A stretch of DNA of 64,000 nt from Paulownia fortunei (Eukaryota > Streptophyta > Magnoliopsida > Lamiales > Paulowniaceae). The stretch is from the NCBI GenBank assembly GCA_019321725.1, contig CM033109.1, positions 10,633,993 to 10,697,992 on the forward strand, written 5' to 3'. Positions 1-12,900 of this stretch are shown piece by piece. A program made the position numbers and the translations under genes. The notes under the pieces were generated by a model. The model did not search any database. It had not been told where the DNA came from and worked only from the letters and a program-made list of their open reading frames with translations. Numbering within the stretch: position 1 is the stretch's first letter; each line of letters begins with the position of its first letter.

Positions 1-16
1 GGACATATGTACTACA

Positions 17-470
17 TCATGAAAGCCCAGAAAACTGGATATTATATGCAGGTTCTCTCCTCTCACATATGATGGTAAATGGATAAATCCTAGCTTCCTT
101 TTGAACACAAGTTCCAGCAGGAATGTTAACAGCTAGAGCGTATATTCTTTTATTTGTTTGGAAATCTACAAAACTATCTGAAACTTTCCTGAAATACTCC
201 ACTAGTGTTCTTCAGGGGATTCTATTTACTCTTCCCTTTGGCTTTCCTGGCTCAAGCTTTAACTAACTACATGGGATATCTCTCTGTTTTTCTGTTCACC
301 TGGTAGTTTTCCAGTTTTGTCTTGCTTTGAATTCCAAGATCGTGAATGGATGTAATGAAACTATGAAAGTTACCTGCAGGAAATGTTAATGCAGGTCTTC
401 CATTCTCTGAAATCATTCTTCACGTCAAGGATGTCTATATCCTGAATCCTAATTGAACTTCCATCTTCTT
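17..470 (-). CDS. Possible 3' end of an unrecognised gene, two spliced exons
   Basis: On the minus strand two open segments join cleanly. One runs from about 470 down to 374 and ends at a GT donor. The other runs from 188 down to the TGA at 17-19 and is preceded by a TTTCAG acceptor. The phases match (2 nt plus 1 nt), giving one frame that reads ...INISCR/KVSDSFVDF... and ends ...YNIQFSGLS. The peptide has ordinary amino-acid composition and no internal stop, which favours real or recently real coding sequence. I do not recognise the family. The upstream acceptor near 470 is weak (A-rich), so the 5' limit is uncertain. It lies opposite and upstream of the NAA25 exons, where further NAA25 exons would be expected on the + strand but are not seen. 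It could be a convergent neighbour, a gene fragment carried by a transposon, or chance. Confidence 0.35.
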
Positions 471-914
471 TTTTATTTTGAAATCAATGCCACATTTTCG
501 TGGAGACTTTGTTTTCTTTGATTAAAATTATCTTGTTGATATAGCCTCTAATTCTTATTATTTTTTTTCACCAGTTTAGATGCGAAACAAATGGCCCCAC
601 TATCACTTTATCTTGCACCTTCTCCTACTTGAATAGCAAAGCCTTTTTAATTGATATAAATTTTTGAAATAAAAGATCTAAGTTTAAATGATATAATTTT
701 TTTGAAATAATAGATCTAAGTTTAAATGATATAAATTTTTGAAAATAATAGATCTAAGTCTCTCTTCTTTCATATTTTCACTTTGACAAAATTTGGATGT
801 AAGTTTTGCAATAGATTTCTGCCTTTAGTTTATCATATTTGTAGATTTCATTATAGAAGATTGAAAGTTCTGTGTCAATTTCAATTAATATTCTTTTTCA
901 CCTATGTGGCTAAG

Positions 915-991
915 CTTTTCTGGCGTACAAGGGATCTCGGCTATTTGCTGGAGTCAATTATGATTATGGAGTTTGGTTTGACTATCCGAAG
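915..991 (+). CDS. NAA25: NAA25 exon (first one visible)
   Basis: Encodes LFWRTRDLGYLLESIMIMEF and GLTIR, matching the plant NAA25 segment before the HVWQYKILLLH block. The donor is GTTAGA at 992. The acceptor CTAAG ending at 914 follows a pyrimidine-rich stretch. The open frame continues further upstream to 783, but that sequence no longer resembles NAA25. Confidence 0.7.
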
Positions 992-3900
992 GTTAGAAAG
1001 TAGATTTATCAATTTTTATTGCCAATTCTTCCTGTTGTTACTTAGTTTGTATCTTGAAAATCTTTTCTTCTCTCTTAGTGGAGGCAGAATTACCAAAAGG
1101 ATAAGTTATTTTGTCTCTTTAGAAAGCTTATAGTGGTAAATTTGATGAAAGGAATAATTAAACATTGAGAGTGTGTGCATGGAAACTATGCTTTGATGAT
1201 GGGATTTTATATGGTTATTCTTGAAGAATTTCCTTTCTTTAACAGAAGAAAAATGGAGGAACATTTGCTTCATATGGAGCTCATATGGTGCATGAATTTC
1301 GAATAGTTGCCTTCTTAATCAATGCCATGTGGCTTAAGAAAATAGACTTTAGTTGTGTTGGTAGTCACGTTGCTATTCTTCCTTGGAGTCAAAATACTGG
1401 ACATCTTCTCAAAGTGAGCATGGAGACCATGCAGACTATATGTGGTGAATTCATGTACTCACATAATAGAAGAGTGAAATAAAAATTAACAACAATGTGC
1501 TTCATTTTTAGTTTTGAGTGTAAACCAAAGCCTCTAGCTCAAAAGTGAAAAAGGCTCTTAGGTGGGATAACAAATTTAAATCATGCTTGTAATTGAGATC
1601 TACTTGGCACACAACTGACATGCCAATGAGTTTTTAACTTCTTGATCATAAGGATTGGGCACAGGTCTTAATATAGCATTATTAGGATGCAAAACAAAGC
1701 ATAAGTGCTTTGTTTGTCTTATTTTCTCCATTAAAAATATAGTTATTCACATACTAAAGCATGGTGTGGGAAAGTTTATCTGCTGAACCAGCAGTAATTT
1801 GTGTTTGGGATTTTTTATTTCTGTATCTTCCAAGGATGCATTTCTGAGGTAAATATATAGCTTTAAATGAGCATACACCATTATTAACAAAGTAAATACT
1901 TCATTTAACCATGACATTTTATTATTGGTCATTTTTTGCAGACATGTGTCGCAGTATAAGATTTTATTGGTGCATCTGTATTCCTATTGGAGTTCCCTTC
2001 CAATAGCTTATGAACGGTAAGACAAATATTACAGCACAACCAAATTTCTTATTAATTTGAAAATTCCATTTTTTCTGCTACTACTTTATAGTGCGGTTCG
2101 TTTGCTTGAGTCTGTGGAGTCTGTGTTGAGCTTTGATGCTTTTTTGTCAGTATAGTTTTGAGTTTCTTTCTCCTGTGCAGCTATAAATCCTTGGATGTGA
2201 AAAATATTTTGCTGGAGACAATATCACACCACATTTTACCACAAATGTTAGCATCTCCTCTGTGGGCAGATTTATATGATCTGTTGAGGGATTACCTAAA
2301 ATTTATGGATGATCACTTTCGAGAATCTGCAGATCTTACATTCCTTGCATATCGCCATAGGAACTACTCCAAAGTATGTAAGATTCTTCAATAGTGGTTT
2401 GTTATGTTTAAATTTCTGATAATACTCTCAGCGGCTTGTCACTTTTCCTTGAATCTGAAAATGCTTAAGGTGAACCCAGCTAGCCTTGCACTCCCTTTCC
2501 CACAGGGAAAAAAGAGAAAGAGCATCTGAGACCCCTCAGAATCATCTACATAAAAAAAAATTGGTCTTTCAATTCAAGGAAAAATAGTAGACCTTGAGAT
2601 CTTATTATCAATCACTAGTGATTTAGTTGTTTTAGCTAAATCACAATTTCCCTCCAAATAACGATCCTAAGGAGAATGACAGCACCTTCATGCAGAGTTT
2701 CCTTTTGCTTCTTTCAGTATGTGAAATATTTGACCATGCTTTTACATGCGTAACAACTTCATAAATTTCGCCATAAGAAATTGCTGATCATCTTTGGTGC
2801 CATGACTGGCATTGAATGGAGTTACTGCATAGATATTCTGGCTGAGCATTGTCTTGAGATTGTAATTCATGAAAGATCCTCGATGGAGTTCCTTCTATAG
2901 CACCAAATGTGGCAACGTATGACATTTCACTACAGTTTTAGTTTTTTGGAATTTAGAATTTATATTGCTGGCACTATATGCATCGTTTTAATAAGCTCTT
3001 TGCAAATCCTAGACCCGTGCCACATTTTTGAAGGAATGATATTTTTGATGTAAGGTCTGACAGCAATCAAGAAAGGATGATTTGCTAGAATACAAAGTAG
3101 TCCTAGAAAAAGTGACTTAATGATAAATTAGTCAGCAAATGAACCATATTTATAAGAGACTTGTTGATACCTTAATATTTCCATTTATGGTACTTTTTCT
3201 AGAATTTTGCAGAACATTTAATGGTTCATTTTAGGAAAAAAACATCTTTTTAAAGCTTCTCTCCCATGAAAGAAATAACTTAATCTAATGTCACCGAGCA
3301 ACCAAATGATTACTAAGAATAATACACTGTTGGTTATATTATTATTTTTCTCGTGACAGTGTCTTCTTTTTATTGCTTATTTTTTGTCCAGGGGTCTAGC
3401 TTTCTTATATAGGTCTGAAAGCTTAAAAATGCTTTTCTTTATTCCTATCTTAGGTAATTGAATTTGTCCAATTTAAAGAAAGATTGCAGCATTCCAGCCA
3501 GTATTTAATGGCAAAGATAGAAGCAGCCATTTTACAGCTAAAGCGGAACTCAAATAATATTGATGCAGAGGAGGTAACTATGTAGTGCACTTGTGCTTTC
3601 CCAGTTTTTGTTTAATATCTTATCTTACTTTATGCTGCTTTAATTTTTCCCTGAATTAATTCTTTCGAGAACAAAATTTATCTCTTAGGGCATCCTGGAG
3701 AGCTTGGGATGTGGAACTCGCTTTGTCGAGCTTTCAAATGAGATCACAAACAAATCTTTGACCTTTAATGAAGACTTGAAGTTACGGCCTTGGTGGACGC
3801 CAACTTATGATCAAAATTATCTCTTGGGTCTGTATGCGCTCCTTGTAGTTGCATCACTATAAAAAAAATTGTCAGCAAAAATAACTGTTTCGTACATTTT

Positions 3901-6900
3901 TTCCAAGGATAATGACAATATTTCCTGCTTCACTGGTGATCTTCTTTATTATGGCTTGTTCTTTGGTGTTAATACCCTTCCACCGTCTTATCAAAAGTTG
4001 TCTTGATGCTTTCTTTGTTGTCTAATAATTACAACATCTAATGACTACTTTTCCTTTTCTCCAGGACCCTTCGAAGGTGTGTCATATTGTCCTAGAGAAA
4101 ACATGGTATGAAAATTCAGCTTTCAACTTAGAATCCAATCCATGTTGCTAGAGTAAAAAACTGCACACTTATGGTGAAAGTTTCTGATTAAATGTATGAT
4201 ATCAGTTGTGAGTGGCTTGAGAAAAAGTAAACATAAGAAGATATTTTGTATTCGGAAGAGTTACATTTTTTTGAATGATGTGTTGTTAAGAAGCATTTTA
4301 TTGAGTCCATACTATATATAACTAATGGCAACAAGCCCTGTTGAGTATGCTTATAGGGTCAGGATCTATTAAGTTAATGAAAATCCTGTAATTTTCTGAA
4401 GTTGTAGAGGGTTAGATTTTCTTCACTTTGGGATCAACTCATGCTTATATTATGCCGAGTCATTATTAGTTTCATAGGTAATTAATGTGCTTCATTTTTT
4501 ATGGAGTCCATATTTAGCCTTGTCTTCATATTCCTATACAATGTGGGCGGATTTTACGAAATTTGAGAGCTTATGAAGCTTTGTTGGAATGGGATTCTTG
4601 ACACAATTCCAAATTTCTTCTACTTAATACTCAATCTTTCTATAATTTTTACTTTTTGTGATCCTGATCTGGCACATAAAACAACCTTAATTTTTCTTGA
4701 TTTCAATTTTTTTTTAACTCTAACCTTTACCTATCCAAAATGATAAAAGAACTGAATTATCACCAAGGTGGTGTGACACCTATGTTAGCTGATAGTCTTC
4801 AGATGACCTTTGCTTTGTTTTTCAGCAACTTCTTTTTCCTTTTTCCATCGAAATAATTTCTTTTGGGGCCTGACATCTTTGACTGTTAGTCTCCACTGCT
4901 ACAGAAACTTGACTAGTTGATTAATATATTCATCGCTTTATTTGCAGAATAATCAGATCAAATATACAGAAGCAAATACGCTGAAAACCATAGAGAAGAG
5001 ATGTCTTCTTCCACGGATGATTTATTTGTCAATACGTTCTGCTTCAGTGTCGGTGAAGGAAAATATTGAAGCCAATGGGTCGGTAGTTGATCCAAAACTC
5101 TCCATAGAGCTCAAAATTTTACTGGAGCGCTATGCTAAGAACTTGGAATTTCCCTTCCAGGATGCAGTAGAACTTGTTCTTGGAGTATCGAGTGGCCAGA
5201 AGGCCTTCGAGGTATTTATTTATTTTTTATTTTAATTATAAATTTTACAGTTGTTTTTTCCTTATATTATGATGTTTTCCCTTGCACAAGGCTGCTTAGT
5301 TGTGTATGTTGTAGCCCTACCATGAACAATTATCAGGTCAGGAGGGGGGGATTGGCATGATCACATTTGGGTTTTATTTGCAACAAATCTTTTCTTACTT
5401 GGAATAGGTAGGTAATGGAATTGTCTAAATACCGCATAGGTAAATTGACAATGTATGGTTGATGATAAAATCAGTAACAATACTATTTGAAGGTTGAGAT
5501 GGAGAGTCATGAGATTTAATGGAGAAACAATTAAGACTACTAATTGGTACTGACATGGAATCGTATGACCTTTCACCGAGGCCTTGGCATGACCATTTCG
5601 TATGTGCTTTCGCTGAGGCCTTGGCATGACCATTTCGTATGTGCTTTCGCTGAGGCCTTGGCATGACCATTGTGTTATATTTCGTAGTACAATTATTTCT
5701 CCCTGTTAAATTGAATGGGTTTCCAAATATATTGGTAGTCTAGAATCTAGTTATTTTAATTTGTGTACATTCTACTAAAGCCTGGCAATTTCGAGATCCT
5801 TATTGGAGGAATTGAACTAGGCCGTCTGATCTGCATGTGCTTAATCATGCACAAACTCACTGTTCAAAAATGCATAGGACTTGCATCAAGTATTAGATGT
5901 GAGGTAGGGCAAGCTACTGATACTTCATGTGCCAATAGATTGTTGTCTATTTAGCAATTAGTCATAGTTATGGATCACCTCATTTGCTGTTGCTTACTCC
6001 CATGTACATGTTTATGTATTTTACATCTTAAATATATTCCATTTATTTGTTTATCCTTGAATATCCACTTTTATTATGGAGAGGAGTATATTTTACAAGC
6101 AAATTTTTTGAAATGACTAATCAAAGTTTTGGTGTTGCCATATTCTAGCATAGCGAGCCAAGCTTATAAGCTCGCGTTCTCGGCTTGGTATTATATGAGC
6201 TTTTGTTCTCAATGCTTGAGCTTGTTCGAGCTTAGTTTGAAATTAAAGATGAGCTTCAAGACAAGCCAGGCGGGCGCAAGTTTACTTTTTTGCTTTTAGT
6301 AGGACCAATAAAATAATCTAAATTACCAAATAAGAACACCTCAAAATCTCAAAATTCAAATATAATATCGATTTCTGTTACTCAAAAAATTTAAACTTAC
6401 AACGGTGGATATTTTTCTTTTTCTTTTTTATTTTGTGATTTTGTTAAAATTTTAAGGGATAAATGAAAAAAACCCGTGTTAAAGCGAAGTTGCTAAAAAG
6501 CCCGTGTTAAAAGAATTCTGGAAAAAAACCTATTCCGTTAAAGTTAACAGGCGTGTGTTGCACGCGGTTGGAATGAGAATTCTCTGAACCCTTCATTTGA
6601 CTAAATATGAATCTGGAAATGACCATTATACCCTTGCAATTAATTTATATTTATTAAATGTTTCCTTTTGAATTATTTGAGCTAATTGAGTTTTTATCCA
6701 TTAATATAATATGATTTCATTTGAATTATTTTAGCTAATTAAGTTTTTGATCCATATATAATATGATTTCATTTGAATTGTTTTAGCTAATTAAGTTTTT
6801 GATCCATATAATATAATATGATTCCTTTTGATTCCTTAATTTTTGAAAATCGAAAATAATATATAATTGTTTATTTTTATATCTAATTCAAAAGTCCTAC

Positions 6901-9900
6901 TTTAACTTGAAATTATTTCAATAATTTTTTTTGCTTACAAAATTTGGAAAAATCTTTAAATTAGTCGCTAAAAAAATGAAAGTTACACGAAAATCACAAG
7001 GAAAATTACAGAAAAATTACATTAACATTACAACAAACAGAATTCCAGCAAAAATACAATAATAGTATCTAAATAATCTGTCTTAGTGACAGTATTGTCT
7101 AAATAATCTATCTAAATAACCAAACCACAAAAAAAAAAAAAAAAAATCCAAACCATTATCAGAACCATAATCAAACAGGCAACCATAACAATATTGTTCA
7201 AACATCATAATCAAACCAACAATATTGTTCAAAACAAACCATAGAAATTTTGTTCTAACCAAATTATAAAAATTGAGTTCAGATAACAAACCTAAGAAGC
7301 CAACAAACTAATCTATAAATTTCTTGAATAGGGGGTGAAGACGGAGGCAACATCAGGGGTCTCTTCATGAATCTTGGAAAAGCGACATATTTTTTTCCGA
7401 TTGTGCTCCCCTTCGATACTATAAATAGAAGCTTCTGTGTGAATCTGTCATAAAAAAGCATCACAAAATACATTATTAATACCTCATTAAAGTATTTGAT
7501 TTAAATTAAATAAACAAAAAAATAAACATACATCAAGATACGAAATCTAAAATGCAGTAGAAGCAAAAATCTTATTTGTTGCTTGATCCCAATAAAATCT
7601 TATTTTTCCAATTCATACGAGTACATACATTAGCCCAAGCATAGTCCTCAACATGCTTTTTCAATATCCGCTCCCAAATATCTTCCTCACACGCAAGCTC
7701 CTTACGCAATTGAACCAATTTAGATTCAATGGTTAATTCAATTAATGTACCTTCATCATTAGCAGTCCAAATATTATCCGCCGCCATTGTAAGAACCTAA
7801 AAATAGAAAATTGTATCTTCCAAGTAACTCATTACTACAAAAAATAGACTAAGATCAAAACTTAAAAATTAGATTATACATAGAGTATAAAAATTAAGGT
7901 TATTCCGAATTCAGTAATGAGGGCAAAAATTAGGGTTTTCCCGAATTCAGTAATTAGGGCAAAAAAATGAGGGTTTTCCTAAATTTAGTCATTAGGGCAA
8001 AAATTAAAGTACCAATTAGGGCCTAAAATATGATTTTGCCCTGATTCAGTAATTAAAAAGCTTAATGTTACGCACTAATTAGGGCAAAATATTTTGTGTT
8101 TTCCCAAGTTGAGTAATTATGACAAAATTAAAGTACAAATTAGGGCAAAAAAATAGAATTTTGCCCTAATTAAGTAATTGAAAAGTCTAATTGTACGCAC
8201 TACAAACACAATGCACAAATTAACAGGGACACAAAAATCTGTTGGTTGAAGAGTGTTCAAAAACAGTAAACTAGGGCATGAAAAAATCATTCGTATATTA
8301 TGTATGTGTAGCTACGTCCTAGTTGAGATATATATATATACAAGAGTCCTATATGAGGAATTTTACTTTACAGGAATAAAAAACTATAAATCAACCTATA
8401 AACTAGGCACTAATACTGTTGTCCTATCTTTTCCTAATATAGAATTAGTTGAGCCCTGTATTACAATACTAACACTCCCTCTCAAGCTGGAGCATAAATG
8501 TCCATCATGTGAAGCTTGTCACTCAATCTAGTGAAGTCATCCTTCTTAATGGCCTTGGTGAACATATCAACAACCTGGTCATTTGACGGTGTAAATGGAG
8601 TACAAATCTTTTTATTGGTGACAACATTTCTCACAAAGTGACAATCAACTTCAATATGCTTTGTCCGTTCATGGAAGACATGATTACTCGCAATATGAAT
8701 TGCTGCTTGATTATTACAATGCGTAGGAATAGGGTCGGCATATGTGATACCAAAATCTTCGAGAAGTATCCTCAACCATATCAATTCACATGTGGTATGA
8801 GCCATGACACGATATTCAGTTTCAACACTATACTTGGACACCACCGTCTGTTTCTTGCTCTTCCAAGTTACTAGATTACCTCCTACAAAAGTATAATAAC
8901 ATGATGTGGATTTTCTATCCCCCTTGTCACCTGCATAGTTGGCATTTGAAAAGCCAATTAAATTCATATGTTTGTCCTTTTCCTGGAGATTTTCTAATAT
9001 ATCTTAAAATATTGCACGCAACCTCCCAATGACACTTAGGTTTTTCATAAATTGGCTAATTTGTCCCACGGCATGCACAATATCTAGTCTAGTCACTGCC
9101 AGATAAATAAGCTTCCCAACAAGCCATCTGTATTGTGTACTGTCCTTAAAGTCTTCATCCTCCCATAAGTCTAGGTTAGGTTCCATCGGAATATTTGTTG
9201 GTTTTGCCCTAATAGGCCAGTTTCTTGTAGAAGATCAGGCATATTTTCTTTGGGATAGCACTACATCCTGTTTACCACGAGCAACCTCAATACCAAGAAA
9301 ATACCTCAAATTACCAAGGTATTTTGTAACAAATTGTTGCTGCAAGTATTTCTTCATTTCTTTGATACCATTCACATCATTACCTGACAAGAGTATATCA
9401 TCAACATATACAATAACTACTGCAATGCCAGATGAACTATGTCGTACAAATTGCCTGACTTCGCTTAAATCCTGCAGCAAAAATTACTTGGCTGAATTTG
9501 TCAAACCAAGCTCTAGGGCTCTACTTCAAACCATAAAAAGCCTTTTTTAGTCTACACACAAAATGAGTCTCCCCCTGAGCAACAAACCCAGGGAGTTGCT
9601 CTATATAAACCTCCTCAGTTATATCTCCATAAAGAAAAGCGTTCTTTATATGTAGTTGGTACATCGCCCAATCTTAATTAACCACCACAGATATAAATAC
9701 ACGAATAGAGCTTAGCCGAGCAACAAGAGAGAAAGTGTAAAAAAAGTCAATACCTTGAGTCGACTGTACCCTTTGGTAACTAGCCGTGCTTTATATATTT
9801 CAATAAAACCATTGGGATGATACTTTACAGTAAACATCCATCTACATGCAACTGGACGAACCCCTTCAAGTAATGCCTAGGTTCCTCTATTAAGAAGAGC

Positions 9901-12900
9901 AGACATCTCCTCATCCATGACCTTTTTCCAATTATGATTCTGAATAGCCTCTTGGTAATTCTTAGGAATAGATACAGATGATAAAGACAAAGCAAAACGA
10001 CAAAAAGAAGAACTAAGATGATCAAAGGGAACAACATTAGCAATGAAATGCTGAGTGCAAGAACATTTACCTTTTCGGAGAGTAATTGGCAAATCAGTAG
10101 ATTCACCAGTAGAATACAATGGAGTTTGAGATGGCTTTAGAGCACAAGGGGTTTCCAAGGCTTTTCGCCTAGTGTAAACTTGTAATGGTTTTGAAGGTGA
10201 AATAGATGTAGACACAGGAGTAGGAAGATGGACAAACACTGTCAGTAGAAACTTTAAAAAATGAGTCGGACTAAAAGAAGGTGACATTGGCATAAATAAA
10301 TCTCTTTTTACCCACCGGATCATAACACTTATACTCTTTTTGAGTTCCAGAATACCCCAAGAAATTACAATGATCGTCTCTAGGAGAAAGTTTATCCATA
10401 CCAGAAACAAAAAGATGAACAACACACACATATAAAAATACGAGTAAGAGGAAATAGCGGAGAGTCGGGAAAAAGACATTTAAAAGGAATGTCACCTCCA
10501 ATAGCAGAAGATGGCATTCTATTAATAAGAAATCCTGCAGTAAGTACATCATCACTCCCAAAAGATTTAGGCACATTCATTTAAAGCATAACGGTGCGAG
10601 CGACCTCAAGAAGATGTCTGTTTTTACGCTTTGCCACACCATTTTTCTGTGGAGTTTAAGCACAAGATGTTTGATGAATAATTCTATTAGAACAAAAATT
10701 GGAGAAATCAGATTTCATATATTCTATAGCATTATCAGATCTTAATACACGAATATTAGAAGAAAATTGAGTCTTTATTTCACTATGAAAGGTTTGAAAT
10801 ACATCAACAACAGATGACCTGTCTTTTAATAAGTAAATCCATGTCATCCTAGAATGATCATCCACACAGGTAATGAAATACCTATAACCTGATACAGTAG
10901 AATAACGACAAGGACCCCATACATCTGAATGCACTAAATCAAAAAGATGTAAACTTTGACTTTCTTTAGAAGGAAAGGACACTCTGTGATATTTTCCTAA
11001 CTGACACGCATCATAATTTATTTCAAAAACAGACCCAGTAAAAGGCACAACCTTTTTTAATCGAGAAAGTTAGGATGACCCAACCTACAATGCCAATAAT
11101 AAGGAGACATACCCCTAACAGCAGCAGCAACAGACGAAGAATCACGAGTAAGATAGTAGACTCCCCTGACTCAGTGCCTTGTCTAATCACTGTATTCGTC
11201 TGGAGATCCTGAAAAATACCATAAGTGGGAAAGAAAGCCACAAACATTTCAAAGCTTTTGTTATTTGATTAACAGAAAGAAGGTTAAACGATAATTTTAG
11301 GACATGTAGGACTTGGTTGAGCTAAAGAGAAGTGTAAACAGTACCAAAACTAGACACATTAGAAACAAAACCATGAGCAACAGTAATAGATGAAAGATGT
11401 TGACAAGGTGTAAAATTGTTGAATTGACATTGGTCTCTGGTAATATGATTTGATGCACCAGAATTTATTAATCAAGAATTACCAGAGAAAGCAACAAGTG
11501 CCCCAGTACTTGATTGGAGGGCATGGGAGGCAATAGAACTTGATTGAGAGTGAAACAACCTATCATACTCCTCAGAGATCTGAATAACATTCTCAAGAAT
11601 ATTCGAAGAAGTAGATCCATTAGAAGTAATTGTAACAGTAGTTGCTTTAGGGGCATTGGACGACTTAGCACCTTTGGTAGCCTAATCTAGCTTACCATGC
11701 TTATCCCAACATTGATCCACAGTGTGCCCTGGTTTACCACAAAACTCACATAACCTATCACGACCTTTTCCAGTACCATGTGCACGACCACGTGTTACCA
11801 TGGTAGAATGCTCAAGATCCACACCAGGGGAGGATAAGGTTAGAGAAGCAGATTGTAAGCGAGAGAAAGCAGATTGAAGTGTAGGCATGGTACTGTCCCC
11901 AAGCATTTGACTCCTAAGAGTGTTATACTGATCATTTAGATTCATTAAAAAACCACGTGCAAATAGGTTTTCCCATCGACTCTTTTGAGTCTCCAAATCA
12001 GTGGAAAGAGGCTGAAGCTCGCTAAATTCCTTGATAATCCCTCTATATGCAGCAAAGAATTTTGGAAGGGACCTCTCACCTTGTTTGTTATCAACAACTT
12101 TTTGAAACAAAGAGAATATACAAGAATTATTACCATCATTAGAAAACATCTCTCTTATGGCATCCCACAGCTCTTTAGCAGTTGATGCCATACAAACAGA
12201 GGCAGCAATCTCAAGTTCCAAGGAATTCAACATCCATGTCTTCACCACACAGTCAAACTAACGCCATGTTGCATATTTGGAATCCTTAGGATCCAATATA
12301 TTATCAACAAGATGACGATCATGACCTTGGGAACCAAAGAAAGTACGAAAAGCTTGGGACCAAAGAGCATAATTCTTTCCATTAAACTTCATTATTATAC
12401 CAACAAAAACACGCAGATCTGATGTAGACATGTTATCCGTCATCTTGAATCACAAACACAATTACCACAAGGCAAACAACCTCAAACACAGATGCACAAA
12501 GTGATCAATCACACAAGAGAGGATGGATCTACTTTCAGAAAAAAAAAAAAAAAAAAAAAGAAAGAATATAAGAGACGACTAGGGTTAGAGTTGAACCCAC
12601 TCTGATACCATGTTCAAAAACAGCAAACTAGGGTAGGAAAAAATCATTTGTATATTATGTATGTGTATTTAGCTACATCCTAGTTGAGATATATATATAC
12701 AAGAGCCCTATATAAGGAAGTTAACTATGCAGGAATAAAAAACTATAAATCAGCTTATAAACTAGGCACTAATACTGCTGTCCTATCTTTTCCTAATATA
12801 GAATTAGTTGAGCCCTATATTACAATATTAACAAAGAGTATTACCGAAAAATAGAGTAGTGGCCAAATTGATAACCAGAAATAAAAAATTACTTTTATTT

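Larger units (their letters stand above)
8254..12833 (-). mobile_element. Ty1/copia LTR retrotransposon, structurally complete
   Basis: The LTRs at 8254-8474 and 12611-12833 both start TGTTCAAAAACAG and end TTACAATAYTAACA. They are flanked by a perfect 5-bp target duplication, AAGAG (8249-8253 and 12834-12838). The PBS, read on the minus strand, is TGGTATCAGAGT directly next to the 5' LTR, complementary to initiator tRNA-Met. A purine tract borders the 3' LTR. Gag, zinc knuckle, integrase, RT and RNase H occur in copia order. The LTRs differ at about 16 positions plus two small indels by eye (roughly 7%), and the coding region is frameshifted, so this is an old, inactive copy. Confidence 0.93.

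Noticed and set aside
1285..1482. 65-residue open frame between NAA25 exons
   Set aside because: It lies in an intron bounded by good splice sites, has no family resemblance and does not fit the NAA25 protein order.
5361..5670. Two overlapping minus-strand open frames with MPRPQRKHIRNGHAKA-type repeats
   Set aside because: They are the translated 37-bp tandem repeat; no independent protein evidence.
5578..5688. CRISPR-like direct repeats
   Set aside because: The 37-bp units follow each other directly with no spacers, in a plant intron.
5763..5954. 63-residue plus-strand open frame in the large intron
   Set aside because: No splice context in phase with NAA25 and no recognisable motif.
8253..8531. 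92-residue plus-strand open frame
   Set aside because: It spans the copia LTR and is antisense to RNase H.
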